Assembly: GCA_963753195.1 (NCBI GenBank)
Contig: CAVWBH010000003.1
Span: 62,001 to 126,000 of the forward strand
Direction of reading: 5' to 3'
DNA length: 64,000 nt
Source of the DNA: Palsa-504 sp963753195
GTDB lineage: Bacteria; Actinomycetota; Actinomycetes; Streptosporangiales; Streptosporangiaceae
Shown: positions 59,558-64,000 of the stretch, one piece after another
How positions within the stretch are numbered: position 1 is the first letter of the stretch
How the letters are laid out: every line of letters begins with the position of its first letter
Program-made: the position numbers and the translations under genes
Notes under the pieces: model-generated
Databases searched by the model: none
Told to the model about the DNA's origin: nothing
The model's input: only the letters and a program-made list of their open reading frames with translations

Positions 59558-60871
59558 GTGGAACGTGGCGACACCGGCCTGGGCCGCGATGGGTTCGGCC
59601 TGCCGAGAAAACGGCGCCCCGGTAACCACCGCGCCCACCGGCCCGAGGACGGCATCGGCCCGAGCGGGGCAGACCAGCCGGAGGGCGCCGCAGACGACGA
59701 CTATGGCCACCTGCTGCGGCCTCCGGGGGACCTGCCGCCCGGGCCCCGGTTCCAGGAGCCAGGCTACTCCCGAGGGCACCAGCCAGGCCGGTTCCCGCCA
59801 CCGGGAGGCCCGGCCGCGGGCTACCCGCAGAACGGCGCGCCAGTCAGCGGCGGCCCGGTCGGGAACGGAGAGCCGGTCCCTGGCGGGCGGTATCGGCCGC
59901 CAAACGGGCGGCGGGTGCCGCCGCCCGCTGACCACATGTACCGGCCGCAGGCGCCAGGCCCGACGGGCGGAACGCGAGGCCGGGGACCGGGACCCGGGCC
60001 GGGACCGGGACCCGGGCCGGGACCGGGACGCGGCCCGGATCCGCTCGGCGGCAGCTGGAGCCGGCCGCCGCGGCCGCAGGCACCTGGTGGGCCTCCTCCG
60101 GGCGCCGAGCGGGGTCCGCAGGCGTTCGGGCGAGTTCCTGGTGCTTTCGGTCCCCCTGGGGCTCCTGAGTTCATGGGGGCCGACGGGGCGGCTGGGCCTG
60201 TGGGGGCTGGGTCTGTGGGGGCTGGGCCTGCGGGGGCTGGGCCGCGCGCCGACGCGCGCGGAGGCTGGGGGCGCCTGGGGTCCCAGGCGCCAGCTGGGGC
60301 CCGCGATGGTTCCGGTTCTCCCGAGGCGGGCGGGTCCGCGGGACCGGTGATCCGGCAGCGCGAGAACGCCGTCCCCGGGGAGCGGCAGGCAGCCGAGGAA
60401 CGGCCGGCGGTCAGCATCGCCCCGGACGGGCTCGAAGCCTTCGCGCGGGACTTGCGCGCCCTGCGCGCCAGGGCCGAGCTCGACTACCCAGAGATGGCCG
60501 AGGTCTCGCACTACACGATGAAGACGCTCGCCTCGGCTGCGGGAGGACTGCGACTGCCGACGCTTCCGGTCGCCGTGGCATACGTGCGCGCCTGTGACGG
60601 GAATCTCGTCGAATGGGAGGAGCGCTGGCAGAAGCTGGCCGCGAAGATCACCGCGGAGGCGGCGAAGAAGCGCCGGGCCGATGGCGACGACCCGCAGGGC
60701 CTGCCGGAGCCCGCCGACCCGCCGGTGCTCGCGGAACCGCCGGCCCCGCCCGCGCCGCAGGATGCGGCCGAGCCCGGCGAGGTCTACGTCATCACCTCGG
60801 CCAAGCCTCCGCGGGAGGCTTGGGGAGATGGGTTCGTCCCGCGGAGCGGCTGGGGGGATGGGCCCCCCTAG
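59558..60871 (+). CDS. XRE-type helix-turn-helix protein with long disordered N-terminus
   Basis: A 437-residue protein starting at GTG with AGGAGGT 5 bp upstream. The first 280 residues are disordered, Gly/Pro/Arg-rich with repeats (PGPGPGPGPG, AGAGSVGAGPAGAG). Residues about 290-365 form the same XRE domain as in the 56214 protein: FARDLRALRARAELDYPEMA and AYVRACDGNLVEWEERWQKLAAK. A Lys/Arg helix and a Pro/Ala-rich tail follow. No membrane helix is present. The domain is at the opposite end compared with its paralogue. It is divergent from nfeD-slipin (233 bp gap containing the repeated GACAATT). Confidence 0.78.
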   Translation: MERGDTGLGRDGFGLPRKRRPGNHRAHRPEDGIGPSGADQPEGAADDDYGHLLRPPGDLPPGPRFQEPGYSRGHQPGRFPPPGGPAAGYPQNGAPVSGGPVGNGEPVPGGRYRPPNGRRVPPPADHMYRPQAPGPTGGTRGRGPGPGPGPGPGPGPGRGPDPLGGSWSRPPRPQAPGGPPPGAERGPQAFGRVPGAFGPPGAPEFMGADGAAGPVGAGSVGAGPAGAGPRADARGGWGRLGSQAPAGARDGSGSPEAGGSAGPVIRQRENAVPGERQAAEERPAVSIAPDGLEAFARDLRALRARAELDYPEMAEVSHYTMKTLASAAGGLRLPTLPVAVAYVRACDGNLVEWEERWQKLAAKITAEAAKKRRADGDDPQGLPEPADPPVLAEPPAPPAPQDAAEPGEVYVITSAKPPREAWGDGFVPRSGWGDGPP

Positions 60872-61055
60872 GGTCTTGACGGGTGTCTCTCGTCAGGTTT
60901 CCGCGGGACAAGAGCCACCTCGTTCGCGGTGCTGCGGGCTGGATCGCACCATGAGTCCGGGAAGTCTCGATGGTCGCTTAGCGCGGTTGGTGTGCTTTCA
61001 GTACCGATCATCCCCCGGCCAGGTAACGTTCAGACGCTCTTGCTAGCCTGGAAAA

Positions 61056-61901
61056 ATGTCCCTGACCAGCGAAGACTTTCGTCTCCCCATGGATAACCAC
61101 GTGCACACGCAATGGTCGTGGGACGCGCCGCCTGAGGCCTCGATGGTACGCAGCTGCGAGCAGGCGCTGGCGGCCGGGCTGCCTGCGGTGGCGTTCACCG
61201 ATCACCTTGACTTCACCGTCGCGGCGGAGGGGGACCGGATCGCCGCGGAGCACATCAGCCCGCGGCCGTACCACCGGATGCGGCTGCTGGACGTACCGGG
61301 ATACCTCGCGGCCGTGCAGGAGTGCCGGGAGCGCTTCGGTGACCTGCGCATCCTCAGCGGCGCCGAGATCGGCGAGGCGCACCTGTGGGAGGCCAGCGCG
61401 CAGGCCGTGGCGCAGCGGGCCGGGTTCGACCGGATCCTCGGATCGCTGCACGCCATCCCGTTCGACGGGCGGCTGACGGCCGCCGACGAGCTGTTCCGGC
61501 GGATGCCCGCCGACGACGTGATGCGCCGTTACCTCGCCGAGCTGCTGCGGCTGATCGAGGGCAGCGACCTGTTCCAGGTGCTGGCGCACATGGATTTCCC
61601 GCGGCGGGCCTGGCCACGGACCGCGCCGCCCTACGACGAGCGGGGCTTCGAACCGGAGATCCGGGCCGTGCTGCGGGCGCTGGCCGGGAGCGGGCGGGTT
61701 CTCGAAGTGAACACAAAGAGCCCGCAGTGGTCGGCCGAGATGCTGGGCTGGTGGCGCGATTCGGGCGGGACCGCGGTTTCGTTCGGGAGCGACGCGCACC
61801 AGTACTGGCGGGTCGGCGACCGGTTCAAGGTGGCGGTCGACATGGCCGAGGCGGCCGGCTTCCGGGCCGGGCGTGACCGGTTCGACTTCTGGCGGGTGTA
61901 A
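61056..61901 (+). CDS. PHP-domain phosphoesterase (HisK-type)
   Basis: A 281-residue metal-dependent phosphoesterase of the PHP family. Metal-binding motifs in order: DNHVHTQWS, FTDHLDF, GAEIGEAHLWE, GSLHAIPFDG, LAHMDFPRRAWP and GSDAHQYWRVGDRF. These are typical of histidinol-phosphatase-like and related PHP hydrolases, and a his operon is not adjacent, so the substrate is open. The start at ATG 61056 has only a weak ribosome-binding site (GGAAAA). The 184-bp upstream gap contains no other gene. Confidence 0.9.
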   Translation: MSLTSEDFRLPMDNHVHTQWSWDAPPEASMVRSCEQALAAGLPAVAFTDHLDFTVAAEGDRIAAEHISPRPYHRMRLLDVPGYLAAVQECRERFGDLRILSGAEIGEAHLWEASAQAVAQRAGFDRILGSLHAIPFDGRLTAADELFRRMPADDVMRRYLAELLRLIEGSDLFQVLAHMDFPRRAWPRTAPPYDERGFEPEIRAVLRALAGSGRVLEVNTKSPQWSAEMLGWWRDSGGTAVSFGSDAHQYWRVGDRFKVAVDMAEAAGFRAGRDRFDFWRV

Positions 61902-61961
61902 GCCGGCGGCGGCTCGGACGCCCGAGCGCCGGAAGGAGGTCCGCGCCGCCGCCGGCAGCTC

Positions 61962-62258
61962 TCAGGTCCAGGTGTCGCCGAAGCGGGAGGTCATGTCGTC
62001 CCAGCTTTCATCGTCGGGGCGGCGCTCGCGTGTGTCCGCACCCTGATCCTCAAGGGCGGCCCGGGGGGCAGGGAGGGACCGGCTTTGGCTGTGGACGGCG
62101 AGGCGTAGCTCTGCGTAGTAGGTCTCGCGGTCGCGGACTTCGGCGCGTGCCTCGATGGGGCTCTCGGGGGCAGCGCCAGTCTTCCGGAAGGGAAGCTGAG
62201 CCGGGGAGTCGGCCCCCTCGTCCGGTGACGGGCCTTCACCCTCATACTTGCTGGCCAC
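61962..62258 (-). CDS. Small hydrophilic hypothetical protein
   Basis: A 98-residue acidic, cysteine-free protein of unknown function: MASKYEGEGPSPDEGADSPAQ, RDRETYYAELRLAVHSQSRS and ending WDDMTSRFGDTWT. GTG 62258 is supported by GAGGTG 5 bp upstream, although the frame extends to 62318. The upstream 200 bp is unusually AT-rich for this window, with a TACACT -10-like element near 62330 on the minus strand. No domain, signal or membrane segment is seen. Confidence 0.55.
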   Translation of the reverse strand: MASKYEGEGPSPDEGADSPAQLPFRKTGAAPESPIEARAEVRDRETYYAELRLAVHSQSRSLPAPRAALEDQGADTRERRPDDESWDDMTSRFGDTWT

Positions 62259-62527
62259 GCCCACACCTCTATGCCGTTGCAGTATCGTAAACACGGAGCG
62301 AAACTTGTTCGCTACCATTTGTAGTGTAACTCTACGTACTGTACCAAATGCAACGGGTAATCAGGTAATAGTTGCCTATCTCCCTGGTTATGCTCGACGC
62401 AGAGTTGCGAGAAAGACCCGAGATTGGGCTGCGCGGCGGCAGGCAGCGGTGTGAACAGGAAGCTAGGGCCGCGGCCTGACGCAGGACTGACCGGGGCGAT
62501 GGCCACGGCCCGTTCCGTCGTGTCTGG

Positions 62528-63286
62528 CTACTGTCCGCGCAGGATGTCGCCGAAGATGCCGCCGACGGCCCCGGCCTGGGCGGCCTGCGGATCAACCTGG
62601 CGGGCCAGGTAGGGGTCGAGCGCGTGGGCGAGCACGGCCAGCGGCATCGACTGCAGCCAGACCTGGCCGGGGCCGGTCAGCGCGACCAGGTGGTAGCCGT
62701 CGCCGCCGAAGGCCACGTTCGAGATGCCCGGCACGCGGGTGATGGCGAACTGGACGCTGCCCTCGAACATGCCCACGTGCCCCGGGTGCACCATCAGCCC
62801 CTGGCCGGGGGCCAGGGTGTAATGCACCAGTTCGCCGGACAACTCGATCCAGGCACGGCCCTGGCCGTCGAGTTTCTGCAGGATGAACCCGTCGCCGCCC
62901 CACAGGCCGCCGCGGAAGGTCTGCTGCAGCCCGATGCTGGCGGTCAGGCCGGGGGTGCCGCACAGCCAGCCGTGGTGGTGCACGTAGAACGCCTGGCCGG
63001 GCGCGATGTCGACCGGGACGATGTGGCCGGGCAGCTTGGCCGCGAACGTGATCATGCCCGGGCCGGAGACCGCTTCGTAATGGGTGAGGAACAGTCCCCC
63101 GCCGCCCATGACGCGCTTGAGGCCCTGCATGAGGCCACCGCGGCCCGAGCCGGTGGCAATGTGCTGGGAGAGCTGGATGTTCGGGGTCATCCAGGACAGC
63201 TCGCCGCGGGTGGAGACGACCTGCTCGCCTTGCTGCAAGGTGACCTCGAGGACCGGCATCGTGGTGCCCTTGATTTCAGCGTCCAT
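62528..63286 (-). CDS. AIM24 family protein
   Basis: A 252-residue protein of the AIM24/TIGR00266 family: LTQ-rich beta-helix-like fold with GELSWMTPNIQLSQHI, FLTHYEAVSGPGMITFAAKLPGHIVPVDI, WGGDGFILQKLDGQGRAWIE and GGDGYHLVALTGPGQVWLQSMP. Homologues are cytosolic in bacteria, and the family is named for a yeast mitochondrial protein needed for inner-membrane organisation; its bacterial role is unknown. ATG 63286 has no clear Shine-Dalgarno sequence; ATG 63259 is an alternative. Confidence 0.9.
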   Translation of the reverse strand: MDAEIKGTTMPVLEVTLQQGEQVVSTRGELSWMTPNIQLSQHIATGSGRGGLMQGLKRVMGGGGLFLTHYEAVSGPGMITFAAKLPGHIVPVDIAPGQAFYVHHHGWLCGTPGLTASIGLQQTFRGGLWGGDGFILQKLDGQGRAWIELSGELVHYTLAPGQGLMVHPGHVGMFEGSVQFAITRVPGISNVAFGGDGYHLVALTGPGQVWLQSMPLAVLAHALDPYLARQVDPQAAQAGAVGGIFGDILRGQ

Positions 63287-63362
63287 GCCGGGGAGCCTAC
63301 CCGCGGGGGTGCTGTCCGATTTCCGCTAGTGACACCCGGCGCGGGCTGGCATTGTGGAAGGC

Positions 63363-64000
63363 GTGGATGACGAGCAGCGGTACCAGGCGGCGGTCAGCAA
63401 GGACCCCCGCTTCGACGGGGTGTTCTTCATCGCCGTGACCTCGACGGGCATTTACTGCCGTCCCTCGTGCCCGGCGATCACGCCCAAACGCGAGCACATG
63501 CGGTACTACCGCAGCGCCGCCGCGGCGCAGGATGCCGGATTCCGCGCGTGCAAGCGGTGCCGTCCGGACGCGTCCCCGGGCTCGCCGGAATGGAACATCC
63601 GGGCCGACGTGGTGGGACGGGCGATGCGGCTGATCGCCGACGGCGTGGTCGACCGTGACGGCGTGGAAGGGCTGGCGGCCCGGCTCGGCTACGAGCAACG
63701 CCAGGTACGCCGGCTGGTCACCGCCGAGCTGGGCGCGGGGCCGCTGGCCATCGCGCGCGCGCAGCGCGCCCAGACGGCCAGGGTCCTCACCGAGACCACC
63801 ACGCTGCCGGTGTCGGAGATCGCGTTCGCGGCCGGCTTCGCCAGCATCAGGCAGTTCAACTCGACCATCCGGGAGGTGTTCGCGGTGACGCCGACGGAGC
63901 TGCGCGAGCGGGCGGCCCGCCGTGGGTCAAGGGCGGGCTCGAAGCCCCGGCCCCGGCCCCGGCGGGGGGTCGGGCAGGCCGGCCCGGCGTCGGACCCGGC
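63363..64000 (+). CDS. Ada-type protein, N-terminal part (Ada zinc domain and AraC HTH); runs off the window
   Basis: The frame is open to the last base, so the C-terminus is missing. Residues 1-75 are the Ada metal-binding domain: DPRFDGVFFIAVTSTGIYCRPSC and then ACKRCRPD give the four cysteines; the first accepts methyl groups from phosphotriesters in Ada. Residues about 80-180 are a double AraC-type helix-turn-helix (VEGLAARLGYEQRQVRRLV and VSEIAFAAGFASIRQFNSTIREVF). In actinobacteria this head is fused either to a methyltransferase or to AlkA glycosylase. Here the visible end is an Arg/Pro-rich linker. The start could also be GTG 63354. Confidence 0.9.
   Translation, partial: MDDEQRYQAAVSKDPRFDGVFFIAVTSTGIYCRPSCPAITPKREHMRYYRSAAAAQDAGFRACKRCRPDASPGSPEWNIRADVVGRAMRLIADGVVDRDGVEGLAARLGYEQRQVRRLVTAELGAGPLAIARAQRAQTARVLTETTTLPVSEIAFAAGFASIRQFNSTIREVFAVTPTELRERAARRGSRAGSKPRPRPRRGVGQAGPASDP

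Overview
The window is very GC-rich, with strong G/C preference at third codon positions, many GTG starts, and frequent 1-4 bp gene overlaps. Together with the gene content (MenA for menaquinone, an Eis-like acetyltransferase, an Ada/AraC protein, XRE proteins of the actinobacterial type, a DesK/NarL-type two-component pair, and an actinobacterial-style hopanoid cluster), this points to an aerobic, probably soil-dwelling Actinomycetota chromosome. I cannot name the genus. I saw no insertion sequence, phage gene, CRISPR array, rRNA or tRNA.

Layout. 1-1761: the end of an ABC-2 exporter, closed by a strong hairpin. 1859-9790: catalase, alpha/beta hydrolase, a carbinolamine-dehydratase-like/VOC fusion, a CHAD-domain protein translationally coupled to an orphan ParA ATPase, ribokinase, a class I glutamine amidotransferase and an Lrp/AsnC regulator. 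9835-12957: a DMT exporter divergent from the Lrp gene, and an MFS efflux pump divergent from a TetR repressor; both pairs have a visible operator-like palindrome. 13032-15802: RidA protein, a small 16-residue-repeat protein, a RIO kinase and an unknown protein. 15860-18322: MacB-like ABC ATPase and permease.

18514-27593 is the centrepiece: a seven-gene minus-strand hopanoid operon, hpnC-hpnD-hpnE-polyprenyl synthase-shc-hpnG::ispH-hpnH, tightly coupled by ATGA/TAATG overlaps. It runs from prenyl diphosphate supply through presqualene diphosphate, hydroxysqualene and squalene to hopene, adenosylhopane and ribosylhopane. The unusual element is one polypeptide joining the HpnG nucleoside phosphorylase to a complete IspH, the last MEP-pathway enzyme. 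A secreted alkaline-phosphatase-fold protein is divergent from this operon.

28009-38243: secreted phosphatase, PP2C/SpoIIE-type phosphatase, Eis-like acetyltransferase, MFS transporter, an Arg/Gly-rich small protein, RpiB, PepN. 38330-46086: ProS, two tandem HAD hydrolases at the end of a two-component operon, and a divergent MMPL transporter with a near-perfect palindrome between them. 46302-55938: kelch-like protein, thioesterase, a frameshifted aldo/keto reductase, NUDIX, amidase, NERD protein, GNAT, MenA, FumC. 56214-60871: a slipin (SPFH) and NfeD pair flanked by two paralogous XRE-domain proteins. 61056-64000: PHP phosphoesterase, small hydrophilic protein, AIM24 protein and the start of an Ada-type protein that runs off the window.

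A genome-wide trait recurs throughout: short in-frame tandem repeats (mostly 15 or 18 bp, so 5- or 6-residue units) sit in linkers and tails of unrelated genes, and 24-35 bp tandem duplications sit between genes. The most notable candidates for new biology are the HpnG-IspH fusion, the CHAD-ParA pair, the XRE-flanked SPFH/NfeD locus, and the degenerate dehydratase-VOC fusion.
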